Part shown: one piece after another, positions 34,421 to 50,112 of the stretch
Numbering within the stretch: the first letter of the stretch is position 1
Layout: every line of letters starts with the position of its first letter
Assembly (NCBI RefSeq): GCF_000224145.3
Contig: NC_020179.2
Coordinates: forward strand, 736,571-800,570
Direction of reading: 5' to 3'
Source of the DNA: Ciona intestinalis
Lineage: Eukaryota; Chordata; Ascidiacea; Phlebobranchia; Cionidae
Length of the DNA: 64,000 nucleotides
Notes under the pieces: generated by a model
Database searches by the model: none
Told to the model about the DNA's origin: nothing
Seen by the model: only the letters and a program-made list of their open reading frames with translations
Position numbers and translations under genes: made by a program

Positions 34421-34672
34421 GCAAGTATTTTGATTAACATGATGCATGACGACGTGCTGCAAAACCTACTAAAATATCATGCGCATGGTCTCAGACATAC
34501 CACGTTTGTTAATTTGTCTTTCTCCCATTCATAAGTCATATCGAAAGCAAGTATTTTGATTAACATGATGCATGACGACGTGCTGCAAAACCTACTAAAA
34601 TATCATGCGCATGGTCTCAGACATACCACGTTTGTTAATTTGTCTTTCTCCCATTCATAAGTCATATCGAAA
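34421..34672 (+). repeat. Perfect tandem duplication of 126 bases before gene B
   Basis: 34421-34546 is repeated without a difference at 34547-34672 (unit starts gcaagtattttgattaacat). It ends about 150 bases before the gene B ATG, in the probable promoter. Confidence 0.9.
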
Positions 34673-34819
34673 GTAATTTCGGTTCAAAGAAATCTGCGGA
34701 AAATAAGTAATTATACTTTCGGTTGCCAAACAAATACTTGTGCTTTTATAAAGAGCAAAAATACAATGTTTTAATATATTTGCAGATATACAAACTGCAA
34801 GTAAGAGGCGTAATTCAAA

Positions 34820-37800
34820 ATGAGACTTACCCCACTCCTCGTGTTGTTGGTTCTTTTAGTTGGCACTTCTTCAGCTTGGAGAAGAAGACGTCGTCGTCGA
34901 AGAGCTCCGTCGCCAGTAAATTGTGCGGTAAGATTAAATCTATGTATATGTGTAGCTGTTTTATAGTAGGGTGGGGAAAGATGGGACACCTTTGCATAAG
35001 ATATCTAAATATCCTGATCGTGTTTTAAACTATTTACAACAGTCTAAAGGTGTCGTGGGGATACCGTTTTATATTTCTTTGAATGTTCTTTGTTTACTAC
35101 CAAATGAGTCGTGAAAATTAAATGAAAAGGTGTCCCATCTTTCCCACCCTACTATTTTATAGTGTTCGCTTATAATGATTAAAAAAGTAATTTTTTGTAA
35201 GCTAAAATCTATGTATACGTGTAACTGTTTATTATAGTGTATGCATGTAATGTTTAAATCAGCATAGTTTTGTGAGACATTTTGAAAATTACGGTAATAA
35301 AGCATAGTATGCTCATGTAATATTATTCTAATCGTGTTTTAAACAATTAACTTCGGTCTATGGGAGTCGTTGGGATACGGTTTAAAAATCCTTTAAATGT
35401 TTTTTGTTTACTACTAAATGAGACGAGGAAATAGAGTTAAAAAGTGTCCAATCTTCCCTCACACTGCTATACTATATGGTTTATCTTTATTTTAAAAAAA
35501 TATAAGACGAAGCGGTTTTTATATCAAAAACATTTAAAATAATTATATAACAGTATTCTCACGACTATGACGGAGCGTTGTTAAAAACACGACAAGGAAA
35601 TATTAGATATATTAGGGTGGGGAAAGATGGGACAGTTTTAGCACATAATATTCAAATATTCTGATCGTATTTTAAACAATTAACTGAGTTATATGGGAGT
35701 CGTGAGGAAACGGTTTTATAATTCTTATGATTTTCTTCGTTTAGTAACAAATGGGTGGAGAAAATATAGTAAACCGGAGACCCATCTTTCCCTACACTAA
35801 TATATATGTGTTAACGTCATTTTATCTTACCCTACAGTTTTATAATATCCCAGGTGTCAAATTGGTCGGGTTGGGGAACATGCAGCAGAAGTTGTGCAAC
35901 TGGAAGTCAATCTCGCACTCGAGGAATAACTCGCCACCCAGCCCACGGTGGTAGCGGTTGTGGTGCATTAAGTCAGTCAAGGTCGTGCAATCGACATAAA
36001 TGTCCAATACATTGTCGGTGGGGTAATTGGGGACCGTGGTCGGATTGCACATCATGTTTCCCAGGCGGAAGGGTAAGTTACGACGAGTCTCATGAGACTA
36101 TTGCAATACATTTATAAAACAGTACCGATACTAGTTATAAGCAATATAACATAAAAATTTAATTAAAAGAATTGTTTAATTTTGTTGAAACCAGATTTTT
36201 TATAAATTTGCAAACCGAATTATTATTTTTTCAGTTTAAAACGGTACCGTTACTAATTATAACTTACATACAATCACAATTTTAAAAAATCGTTTACACA
36301 ATTTTTTATTCAAATTTGCAAACCGAATTTGAAAAGTTTAAAAAATAGAAGTAATATAAATAAATAACTAATATAAATATTTTTTAGTAATTTTTTCATG
36401 ATATATACATAGCTTATAACCAGTAATGGTATTGTATTAAACTAAAATTTTACTACATCGGTTCGTAAATTTAAAAAAAAATTGTTGTTTAAACTAATGT
36501 AAACGAATTTTTTTAAATAAATTTTTTATGTTATTTTACCTAAAACTTGTAATGGGACTGCATTAAACTAAAACTTTTTACCTATTTAGTTTGCAATTTT
36601 ACAAAAAAACATAATTTTTAAACAAATACAAACGTTTTTTTTAATACTATTTTTATGTTATATTGCTTATAACTTGTAAATTTGAAAAATAAAATGTTGT
36701 TTAAACTAATGTAAACAATTTTTTTAAATAAAATTGTTATGATATATTAATATAACTAGTAACGGTATTGTATTAAACTAAAAAAAAATTACAAATTTGG
36801 TTTGCAAAGATGAAAATAATTGTTGTGTAAACTAATGTAAACAATTTTTTAATAAAATTTTCATGTATCGTTGTTTATAACTAGTAATGGTACTATATAA
36901 ACTATTTTTTTACGAATTCGGTTTGCATTAAGAGTTATATCAGTATATTATGAAAATTTTAAAACAATTTTTTTTAAATTGACAAACCGAATTGGAAAAT
37001 ATTTTACTTAAATACAGTACCATTACTATTTATATCAATATATCATGAAAATTTTATTTAAAAGAATTAGTTTACATTAGTTTAATCAACATTTTTTTTT
37101 AAATTTCGCAAATTAAATTAGTAATTTTTTATTAGTTTAATACGGTACTATTACTAGTTATAAACAACATAACATGAAATTTTTATTTTTAAAAAATCGT
37201 TTACATTAGTTTAAACCCTTTTTTTTTTAAATTTGCAAACCGAAATAGTAAAATTTTTACTTAAATACAGTACCATTACTATTTATATCAATATATCATG
37301 AAAATTTTATTTAAAAGAATTAGTTTACATTAGTTTAATCAACATTTTTTTTTAAATTTCGCAAATTAAATTAGTAATTTTTTTTAGTTTAATACGGTAC
37401 TGTTACTAGTTATAGGCTGTAGAACGTGAATTAAACAAAATCGTTTATGTTAGTTTAAAAAAGGATTTTTTTTTCAATTTTACAAATCAAATTAGTAAAA
37501 AAATAGTTTAATACAGTACTATTACCAGTTATAAACAACATAACATGAAATTTTTATTTAAAAAAGTCGTTTAGATTAGTTTAAACATTTTTTTTCAAAT
37601 TTGCAAACTGAATTAGTAAAAAAATAATTATTACAGTACCATTACCAGTTATATCAATATATTATTACAATTTTTATTTTTAAAAAATAGTTTATAATTG
37701 CGTAAACAACCCTTTTTTATAAATTGGCGAACCGAATTAGTTAATTTTTTTAATTTAAAACAGTACCATTGCTAGTTATAAGCAAATTATCATAAAAATT

Positions 37801-40800
37801 TTATTAAAAACATTTGTTTATATTAGCTTACACAAAAATTTTATTTTTAATTTTGCAAACCAAATTAGTAAAATGTTTTAGTTTAATATAGTACCTATAA
37901 GCTGTATAACGTGAATTTCTTGTTTACATTAGTTCATACAACGATTTTTTTTAATTTTACAAATCATATTAGTAAAAAATCGTTTAGTACAGTACCACTA
38001 CTATAATTATATTAATATATCATAAAAGTTTTATTTAAAAAAATTCGTTCACATTAGTTTACACACCAGTTTGTTTAAATATGCAAACCGAATTAGTAAA
38101 AAATCAGTTTAATACAGTACCTCTACTGGTTATAGGCAATGTAAAATAAAAATTTTGGTAAAAAATTGTTTTCATTAGTTTACACAACATTTTTTTCAAA
38201 CTTACAAACCAAAATAGAAAGAAAATTAATTTAAAATAGTACCATTACTAATAATAATAAGCACTATAACATTAAAATTTAAAAAAAAAATTGTTTACAT
38301 TAGTTTACACAACATTTTTTTTATAATTTCGCAAACTGAATAAGTAATTTTTTAGTTTAATACAGTACCGTTACTAGTTATATCAATATATCATAAATAC
38401 AAATATTTATAAATATCGTTTACATTAGTTTAAACAACATTTTTTTAATTTTGCAAACCGAGTTGGTAAAAATCTGTTTTATATAGTACTATTATTAGTT
38501 ATATCAATATATTATGAAAAATGTTTTGAAGAAAATTTGTTTGCATTAGTTTAAACAACGTTTTTTTTTTAAATTTCCAAACTGATTAAATATAAATTTT
38601 TAGTTTAAAACAGTAATGTTGATAGTTCTAAGCAATATAACATTACAATTTTCATAAAAAATTCGTTTACATTATAGTTTACAAATCAACTTTTTTGTTA
38701 ATTTTTTACAGCGAGTTAGTAAAAAATGGTACTGTTCTAAAGTAATTTTTTTTAACAATTCGGTAAATTAAAAAAAATGTTTTGTAAACTAATATAAACG
38801 TCTTTTTTTAAATAAAATTTTCTTAATATATTGATAAAACTAGTAATAGTACTATATTAAACTAAAACTTTTCACCAATTTAGTTAGCAAATTTATATAA
38901 AAAACATGTTTTGTAAACTAATATAAACGAATGTTTTAATAAAATTTTAATGTTATAATGCTTAGAACTATCAACATTACTGTTTTAAACTAAAAAATAT
39001 ACTAATTCGGTTTGTAAAATTGAAAAAAAATGTTGTTTAAACTAATGTAAACGATTTTTTTAGATAAATTATTTTTGATATATTGGTATAATTAGTAAAC
39101 TAGTTATATCTATATATTAAGAAAATTTTATTTAATTTTTTTTTATTAGTTTGCACAACGATTTTGTTAATTTTGCAAACCGAGTTGGTAAAAAAATAAA
39201 AGTTTATTACGGTACCATTACTAATTATATCAATATATCATAAAAACTTTATTTAAAAAAAAATTTTTACATCCCGAATTAATTTAAAAAAATAGTTCAA
39301 TACAATATCCATTACTAGTTATATTAATATATTATAAAAAAAATATTAAAAAAGTTGTTTACATTAGTTTAAACAATCAATTTTTTTTCAATTTTTCAAA
39401 CCGATTTAGTAAAAAAAATAGTTTAACACAGTACTAATATTAGTTTTAAGCAATAAAACATGAAAATTATAATATAAAAAGTCCGTTTACATTAGTTTAC
39501 ACCACGATTTTTTCAATTTTGCAAACCGAATTAGTAAAAAAAAAATAGTTTAATACAGTACCATTAGTGGTTATAAGCAATATAACGTAAAAATTTTATT
39601 TAAAACAATTCGTGTCATTACATGTTTGCAAATTTCAAAAATGTTGTGTAAAAGAATGTAAACGAAACGTTACGATACTTGTAAAGGTACTTTACGTTAT
39701 ATTACTTATAACCACTTATCGTATTTAACTATATTTTTACTAACCTAATTTGCAAGGTTAAAAATATTGTTGTGTAATGTAATATAAACGATTTTTTTAA
39801 ATAAAATTTTTATGATATATTGATATATATATTTTTTATGATATACTGTTTTAAATTATGTTTTTTGCTAATTCGGTTTACAAATTTATAAAAATATTTT
39901 TGTGTGAACTAATCTAAACATTTTTTTAATAATTTTTTATGTTATACAGCTTATAAATAGAAATGATTCTGTATGAAACTAAAAACTTTTACTAACTCGG
40001 TTTGTAAATTTGAAAAAAAAAATTTTAATTAAATTGTCATGTTATTTTGATAAAACTAGTAATAGTACTGTATTAAACTATCGTACTGGTAAAAATATAG
40101 TTCAATACAATACCATTACTAGTTAAAAGCAATATAACATTAAAATTTTATTTTAAAAATTCGTTTACATTAATTTACAAAACATTTTTTTAAACTTGCA
40201 AACCGAATTAATAAAAAAATGTAGTTTAAAACAGTAATATAAAACTATTATAATTATAAGCAATATAACATAACAATTTTATATAAAAAAAGTATGTTTA
40301 CAAAAATTAGTCAAATACAGTACTTATACTAGTTAAATCATTAAATCAGAAAAATTTAGTTGAAACAGTTCGTTTATAATAGTTTAAACAACAGTTTTTT
40401 TTTTAATTTGCGTACCAAATTAGTTTTAAAAATTAGTTTAATACAGTACCATTACTAGTTTTATAAATATATAACTTGACAATTTTATTTAAGAAAATTC
40501 GTTTTTTTTGACAGAAGTAGTTTAAAACAGTACCATTACTAGGTTTTATCAATATATAAAAAAATTAATATAAAGTACCGTTTACATTATATTTAAACAA
40601 CTTTTTTTTAAATTCGCAAATCTAATCGCAAATTTTGAAAAATGTGAAAATAAATTGTTGTATAAACTAATGTAAACAAACTCTTTAATTATTAAATAAA
40701 ATTGTCATGTTATATTGCTCAAAACAAGTACTGCATACTAATTTAAAACAAAAACTATTAATTCGTTTTGTAAATTAAAAAAAAATTGTTGTGTAAACGA

Positions 40801-43800
40801 ATGTTCTTGCAATTTTGGTCATTGCTCCTGCATGCTGGTTTCGCGCTTAGTATTAAATAATCCATTACACGCAGAGTCGATCCCGTAACGTCACAGTAGC
40901 CGCCATGTTTGGAGGAAATTCGTGTTCTGGACTTGCTGTTTCAACAGATCACTCATGTACTGCCGCTGATCATTGTCCATTTGCTATACAATGCCCAAGT
41001 CGCATGTATTCGTGTTCAGATGGTAAGTTATAACCTTACGTATCAAACTTTTACTTTATTTTTTAGTCTCGTTTGATACTAAACAAAGAACATTCAAAGA
41101 ATTATAAAACCGTTTCCCACGACCCCATATACCGTTGTTAATTGTTTAAAATACGATCAGAATATTTGGATATTCTGTGCTTAGGATGTCTCATCTTTCG
41201 CTACTCTACTATATATATGTAAAGACTTAAAACTGTCTGAAATTTTGTTGTTAATTTAATATTCTGTTTTATATAGGTCAAAAATATAAAATCACGCCGT
41301 AGTTACCGCATATAAGGAGGAGTAGAATGATAGTTTTCCATCTCCTTATCCTCCAATTTGGTACAAAACTTAAATAATTACAGTATCCACGCAACCTCAA
41401 AATAGCGTTCTATATAATTGTTAAAACACGGTTGGAAAACAAGAGATATTATGTGAAAGTATTCCATCATATCCCACCCCGAAAGATAAGTTAGAAGTCG
41501 GTTCCTTGTAGTTGGCAAGTATCAAAAAATAATTAATAAAAAAAATAAATTATCATCCACAAGTTACATACATGGTAACTCGTAAGCGGACTCGAGGTGT
41601 ACGAAACAGAACACTCGTGTTATAACGGCTGTCGTTTACCCGCAACGCAAGGATAAAGCAAGTTACAATAATACATTTATTCGTAACACATATATATATA
41701 TATCCATTTTCGCAGAGTTAACTTGCATTCAGCCAAGATTACGTTGCAATGGCGACGATGATTGCACCGATTTCTCTGATGAGCATGAATGTCCTGCCAT
41801 ACGAAAACCATGCGGAAGTACAAGTATAAGAGAAATACCATACATTGATATTGCTGGGTTGGGGTAAGCGACATTAGATACTTAATAACTAATTTCCTAT
41901 AAAAATAACATTTAAGTGCAGCTTGCAAACCGAATTGTAATATATATATATATATATAAATCATTTAAAGTTTTGTTCTATAGTAGAGTGTTACGACTTC
42001 AAAACATCGTTGGTAATTGTTAAAAACACGACCAGAAAATACAGAATTTACGTGTTAATATCCCATCTTACCCCACTGTACCATATATACTTGAATAAAT
42101 GAATGTAACTTACTTTATCCTCGCGTGGCCGGAAAACGACAGTCGTTATAACACGGGTGTGCACCTCGCGCCAGCTTACGAGTTACCAAGTATGTTACTT
42201 TGTGGGTGATTATTTTATTGGTTTTTTTTTTCATTTTTATGTATGGCTGATAATTTGGACAACCCATTAGTGACCACTGGGTTGGAGCAATTGCCGTTAA
42301 GTGTCTTGCTCAAGGACANNNNNNNNNNNNNNNNNNNNNNNNNNNNNNNNNNNNNNNNNNNNNNNNNNCTTTGAACCCATTACTTCTGGGTTGGAGCCAG
42401 GCGCGCTAACCACTACGCCACGGCGCCGGCAACTTGGGTTCCGACAGNTTGATTCCTTTACTATATATTGCACTGTGGGGTAAGGAATACCACCTAAATT
42501 ACTATACTTCCTTCTCGTGTAAATAATTCTGAAGGGTAAATATTATTTGTTTACTACCAATTGAGCCGAGAAATGGGAATGAAAATGCGGTCCATTCTAT
42601 ACCACCGTCTTCATAATACAATACCATGCTCCAGATACGACATTACACTAGGAGAGGAGATCGGAACAATTCTAGATAATCGTCAATACGGTGGAAGATG
42701 TGGAAGAGTAAGAAGTGGCGAACATAATCAACTGTTTCGAAAACCAGCAAATATGCAATCATTCCGATTCCAGGTTCGCAACAGTTTTTCGTGTTACAGT
42801 AGGGTGGGGGTAGATGGGACACCTTTAGCTCATAATATCCAGATATCCTGATTGTGTTTTAAAGAATTAACAACGGTCTATGAGAGTCATAAGGACATAG
42901 TTTCATAATTTTTTGAATGTTCTTTGTTTACTGCTAAATGGGACGAGAGAGTTAAAAAGTGTCCCATCTTTCCCCATCCTACTGTATATATATACGAACG
43001 CCCACATAGAACCGAATAAATATTTTACTAAAAAAAAGGAATTTCGTGACTGAATTTCAAAATTTACTGTCAGTAGCGTTTGAACTGAACAATGAAACGT
43101 GACGCAGTTAAATTATTTTGTTTAAACTCTGATTGATTTTTTGTTTCGCACTAACAAGGGTTAAATATTTTTATAACCACAATGCGAATGATGACCAAGA
43201 CTTAATTGCTATACAACCAAATATTATCATGTCGCTTAACGACAAAAAGCATGAAAATACTTAAATATTCAGATTGGTAAAACATATCTGTACAATTTTC
43301 AGAGTCGCGTCCAAACTACCGTGTCTGCAGTTTCATACGAAAGCGCGAAAAGTTTTTACGAATCTGAAAAAGGAGAAATGGAACGAAAACTTCAGGGCTC
43401 GGCATCGTTTTCTTGTAAGTACGCTTGTATATAAACAGAAACTCGTGACTGCAGTATATATGCCATGGCACACTTGGTTAGCGACCTGACTCTAACCCAG
43501 AGGTAATGGATTCAAGGCTCGTCGTTGCTACCACATTGCATTTCTAAATGTCGGAACATAAGAGCTGTGCTTCATTTACTCATATGTTTAATTTAATGTT
43601 TAGTTTAAGAAACTTTTTTTAACAGAAGGCCATTTCAAGGTCATTTACTTTTTACACTACTACCGTAAAGATTATAAATCAAATCACCTAAAATACACAC
43701 CTTTAATAATTTAATAATTTAAGTAGCATTCATTATACAGTTTTTAAAGTCTCATCTAGGTATGTTTACAACAAAAAGAGATAACAAATTTACAGAAAAA

Positions 43801-46020
43801 TTTACAACTTTAACTCATTAACGTTTTAGTTGGAAATATATTCAGCTTAAGTGGAGGTGCAACCAAAACAAGAAATTCAAAAACTTTACGAATCATCGAA
43901 CGCGGAACATCTAGTGACGTCAAATACTTCAGAGTTTTCAGCAACATTGTTTTATCCAGATTCAGGTAGTTGAATGGGCTATATAGTACTGCGGGGTAAA
44001 GTGGGACAACGTTAGCACCAAAATAATAATTTTCCTGATCTTGTTTTAAACAACCAACAACACAGAAATCTACAGTTAAACAATTCTACAAATGTTTTCC
44101 CATCTTTCCCCAAAAGCACTCTCTATGTTTGTATTATACGCCTGATATTTTATCAGCTTTGATGAAAGGCGGTACTCTATTTTCTATAGCAATTAAGTAT
44201 TTAATTAACTCTATTAAAACATTTATCGACACAGAACCATTCGAAGATCGTTTAAATTGTCCCACTCATTTCGACAACGGTTACTAGAACTTCCCCAACA
44301 TTACGATTATGCCAAATATTCGGAGCTCATAACAGATTACGGAACGCATTTCTACTCTTCTGGTGTGCTGGGCGGCCGGTATGAATTCGTGTACAGGTTT
44401 TCGAAGGCCGAACTCAGAGAATCAGGTTTGCCAAAATACTGCGAACCGTATTGGAATTAAAAATAAGTTATTATGTCTACTGTTATACGTAAAAACCTAT
44501 TATAATCTAGGTAAATTTTGAGAATTTTTTAATATACAGATTTTGATTTTTCGTTGGTATGCCCCTTTAATGCCGTATGTAGTGTATTTCATATGAAGGT
44601 GTAAAAATAGTTTAAATTAACGTAAGACTTCAGCTATTTATCTGCATTTTTAGGTTTATCTGACGAAGAACAGAGGAACTGCTTAAAAACTGAGGCTTCT
44701 TTTAAGATATTTAAGCTTGGCAGCAGCGGTGGAAGTAATAGGTGTACGAATAATGTATTGTCACGACGACATAACGGTATTTATTTTGTTACCTATCCTA
44801 AAGGATATTATAGTAAGGTGGGTGAGATGGGACACATTTAGCACATAATATCCAACTATCCTGTTCATGTTTTAAACAATTAACAACGGTCTATGCGGGC
44901 AGTCGTGAGGATATGGTTTTACAATACTTTAAATGTTCTTTGTTTACTAACAAACAAGACGAGAAAACAGAGGGAATAGGTGTCTCATCTTCCCCCACCC
45001 TACTTATAGTAAGGTGGGGTAAGATGGGTGGGACATATTTTTATTCTCTTTTCTCGTTCCATTTGGTATTTAACAAAGAATAATAACAGAATTATAAAAC
45101 CGTATCCTCACTTAATTGTTTAAAACATGATCAGGAAATATGGGATTTGGGTGCTAACAGTATCCCATTCTACCCCACAGTACTAAGTAGGCCTATACTA
45201 TAGGAACCCTCTATTTGTGCAATCTAACTGATAAGCAGAGTCATGTACACATTATTATTCGTTATTTACTAATATTTAGGAAGTTTTACAATGGCTGCTA
45301 AGGAAGTTATATCAAATGTGATTGGTGGGCAGTCTCATACAGCTAGTGCTCTCAGTTTCTTTGCTAGAAACCGACTTACAACAAATGCTTACGAAAACTG
45401 GACAGCATCAGTTAAACTTAGCCCTGCAGTCATCGATTTCAAGGTAAGAACTGTATCATGTATGAATGGAAGTTACTTTATTCTCGCGTGACGGTGCAAC
45501 AACAGTCGTTAAAACACGAGCGTTTTGTTTCATACACCTCGTGTCAGCCACGACCTACTGTGTCAGCTTATGAGAGTTTATGTATGTTTTTTTTAATTTT
45601 TTTTTCATGTATGGCTTTTAATATGGCTGTTCATTAAGTATCAAAAAACTAGATTTTACCTTGGCGTTCTCAATATTACTGGTAAAGATATCTAATATAA
45701 CCACATAATCTGCTAATTAAAGCGTATGAACGATGGCATTAGCCATCAACGACTTTCATTTGAATGTAATCAACATTCACTTTCGTCAGAAAAACTGACT
45801 ATTTGTAATTTTACAGCTGCGACCCATATCATCGGTCATCCCAGACAGAGCGAAGCAGAGAAACATGGCTTTGGCAATTGAACACTACTTCGCTAAATAC
45901 CAGACTTCGAAATGTACTGGCCGTTGTGAAAATAGTGGTAGATCGGTCGTAGTGAGAGATGGGACAATCTGCAAATGCCTTTGTGCCCCTGGTCGTTCAG
46001 GATCATCATGTGAAAATTGA
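34820..46020 (+). CDS. Complement C6-like MACPF protein, gene B
   Basis: Eleven exons: 34820-34927, 35854-36072, 40875-41022, 41716-41863, 42635-42773, 43303-43414, 43830-43965, 44235-44425, 44654-44776, 45280-45443 and 45817-46020 (stop). Every intron position and phase equals gene A. The product has 563 residues with the same architecture: signal peptide (MRLTPLLVLLVLLVGTSSA), eight consecutive Arg, TSP1 x2, LDLa (CNGDDDCTDFSDEHEC), MACPF with DYGTHFYSSGVLGG, and EGF. Exons 2, 5 and 8 are nearly identical to gene A, while exons 3, 6, 9 and 11 are clearly diverged, which suggests gene conversion. Intron 2 is about 4.8 kb because of an AT-rich repeat array. The exon 5 donor is the weak CAG/gttcgc. 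A 50-N gap lies in intron 4, not in coding sequence. Confidence 0.92.
34964..35154 (+). mobile_element. Complete MITE, gene B intron 1
   Basis: Left end tagtagggtggggaaagatg, right end ccatctttcccaccctacta. It begins about 36 bases after the exon 1 donor. Confidence 0.87.
35318..35800 (+). mobile_element. Two further MITE copies, gene B intron 1
   Basis: 35318-35474 lacks the left terminus but keeps taatcgtgttttaaacaatt and a decayed right end. 35611-35800 has the left end tagggtggggaaagatggga and a decayed right end (catctttccctacactaa). Three MITE copies therefore fill most of this intron. Confidence 0.7.
36115..40805. repeat. AT-rich satellite-like array with alternating orientation
   Basis: About 4.7 kb in gene B intron 2 built from a degenerate unit of roughly 120-127 bases. 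Recurrent pieces are tacattagtttaaacaac, aatttgcaaaccgaattagt, taatacagtaccattact and agttatatcaatatatcatg. Forward units (about 36940-38730, 39110-39640, 40090-40640) alternate with reverse-complement units (about 36400-36900, 38730-39100, 39640-40090, 40640-40800). It contains no coding sequence. Confidence 0.85.
41260..41492 (-). repeat. Inverted repeat partner of 33470-33712
   Basis: Reverse complement of the element between genes A and B, located in gene B intron 3. The two lie about 7.6 kb apart in opposite orientation. Confidence 0.7.
41500..41690 (+). repeat. SINE 3' part, gene B intron 3
   Basis: Contains catccacaagttacatacat, ggtaactcgtaagcggactc, aacactcgtgttataacggc and the terminal acattcat-like end. 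The tRNA head is missing. Confidence 0.7.
42094..42432 (-). repeat. Full-length SINE interrupted by a 50-N gap
   Basis: Runs from ttgaataaatgaatgtaact to the head gcgctaaccactacgccacg. N fill 42319-42368. Consensus spacing in other copies suggests the missing sequence is about 25-35 bases of SINE body, so the gap looks like an assembly stop inside a repeat. Confidence 0.85.
42797..42984 (+). mobile_element. Complete MITE, gene B intron 5
   Basis: Left end cagtagggtgggggtagatg, right end tctttccccatcctactg. It begins only 23 bases after the exon 5 donor. Confidence 0.85.
44811..45185. mobile_element. Two abutting MITEs, gene B intron 9
   Basis: 44811-45004 is a forward copy (tagtaaggtgggtgagatgg ... 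cttcccccaccctact). 45007-45185 is a second copy in the opposite internal orientation (tagtaaggtggggtaagatg ... taccccacagtacta). They are separated by a shared TA. Confidence 0.8.
45470..45640 (-). repeat. SINE fragment, gene B intron 10
   Basis: Reverse copy with ttactttattctcgcgtgac, caacagtcgttaaaacacga and catacacctcgtgtcagcc, with a small internal duplication of the cgtgtcagc stretch. Confidence 0.65.
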
Positions 46021-46612
46021 TCAGCTCAACTTAAAAACTGTAAATAGATCACCATGGGCGTTTTACCACATAAAAACGCTAAATCTTCACTCTTGTATAT
46101 ACAACATCTGGATCCATAATAATCTTGCAAACCAAGAGACAGTATACACTTAACAGAAGCTTTATTTCCAACAGCAAATTGACAACACCGCAACCAACCA
46201 CGTTAAGCACCTTCGGTGAAGGAATGAACTGAATTTTCCAAGCAGTAATAGTACGGTTTAACTGAATATAAACACAATAATACATGTACGCCATTCAAAG
46301 CCATGGTTTAAAATCATAGATAGTCTTGTCATTTTAAATAAGTTAAGCAGCGCTAGAAACAAAAATAACACTTTTAAGTTGGCACGAAACGGAGGGTTTT
46401 TTCCTACGAAAGTGTTTTCGGTGGGGGTAATGAAAAACATAACTACACCATGTGGACAGAGCGGCACACAGTAACAACTGAAATGTCATGACGCAATTTA
46501 AAAGGCTGACAAATTGAACTGGGGGTTTAACTAGGCTGAAATGGTTAGAAGGGTGAGCAAGCTGGTGGAGTAAAACTGCAGAAGTGATGGTGGGCGGTGT
46601 CGTTGGCTGCAG
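46021..46612. other. Convergent 3' flanks of C6-like gene B and EEF1A
   Basis: No repeat or gene recognised. It should hold both 3' UTRs. Confidence 0.5.
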
Positions 46613-49772
<3,160 letters not shown>

Positions 49773-50037
49773 TTAACCGAATGCACAGAAATTTGCTGTA
49801 AAATAAGTTTAAGTTATTGTTAAAAAGCCAAAAGGCGTATACAGGGTATACTTGCTAAGCTACCAGAACTACTACAGTTAACGAACTGAGTTTTTCAATA
49901 ATTCAAACGCCTAACCAGTACTAACATACTTAAACTAAGTAAAACCTAATGATTTCATCTTTCCTAACAATAAAAACTTAACTAATCAAACTATAATTCC
50001 TTAGAGATGTACTCAGATATAAGATAGAACCACTCAC

Positions 50038-50112
50038 CAAATTGCCACAGCTCGAAAAGGACAAGTAGACCGCCGACACGTGAGTCTTTCGTAAGTCTGA
50101 ACTGAAAAAGGT
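50038..50112 (-). promoter_or_regulatory. Probable non-coding first exon and TOP-like start of EEF1A
   Basis: A strong donor, gtgagtg, occurs at 50037-50031 on the minus strand, and an acceptor (ttttacag) ends at 49796 just before the coding exon. Upstream at about 50110 the minus strand reads ctacctttttcagttc, a pyrimidine run like the 5' TOP of translation-factor mRNAs, with tgacgt nearby. The exact transcription start is inferred. Confidence 0.55.

Noticed and set aside
36115-40805. CRISPR-like or coding repeat array
   Set aside because: Units are degenerate, switch orientation, have no fixed spacer length, and lie in an intron of an animal gene with stops in all frames.
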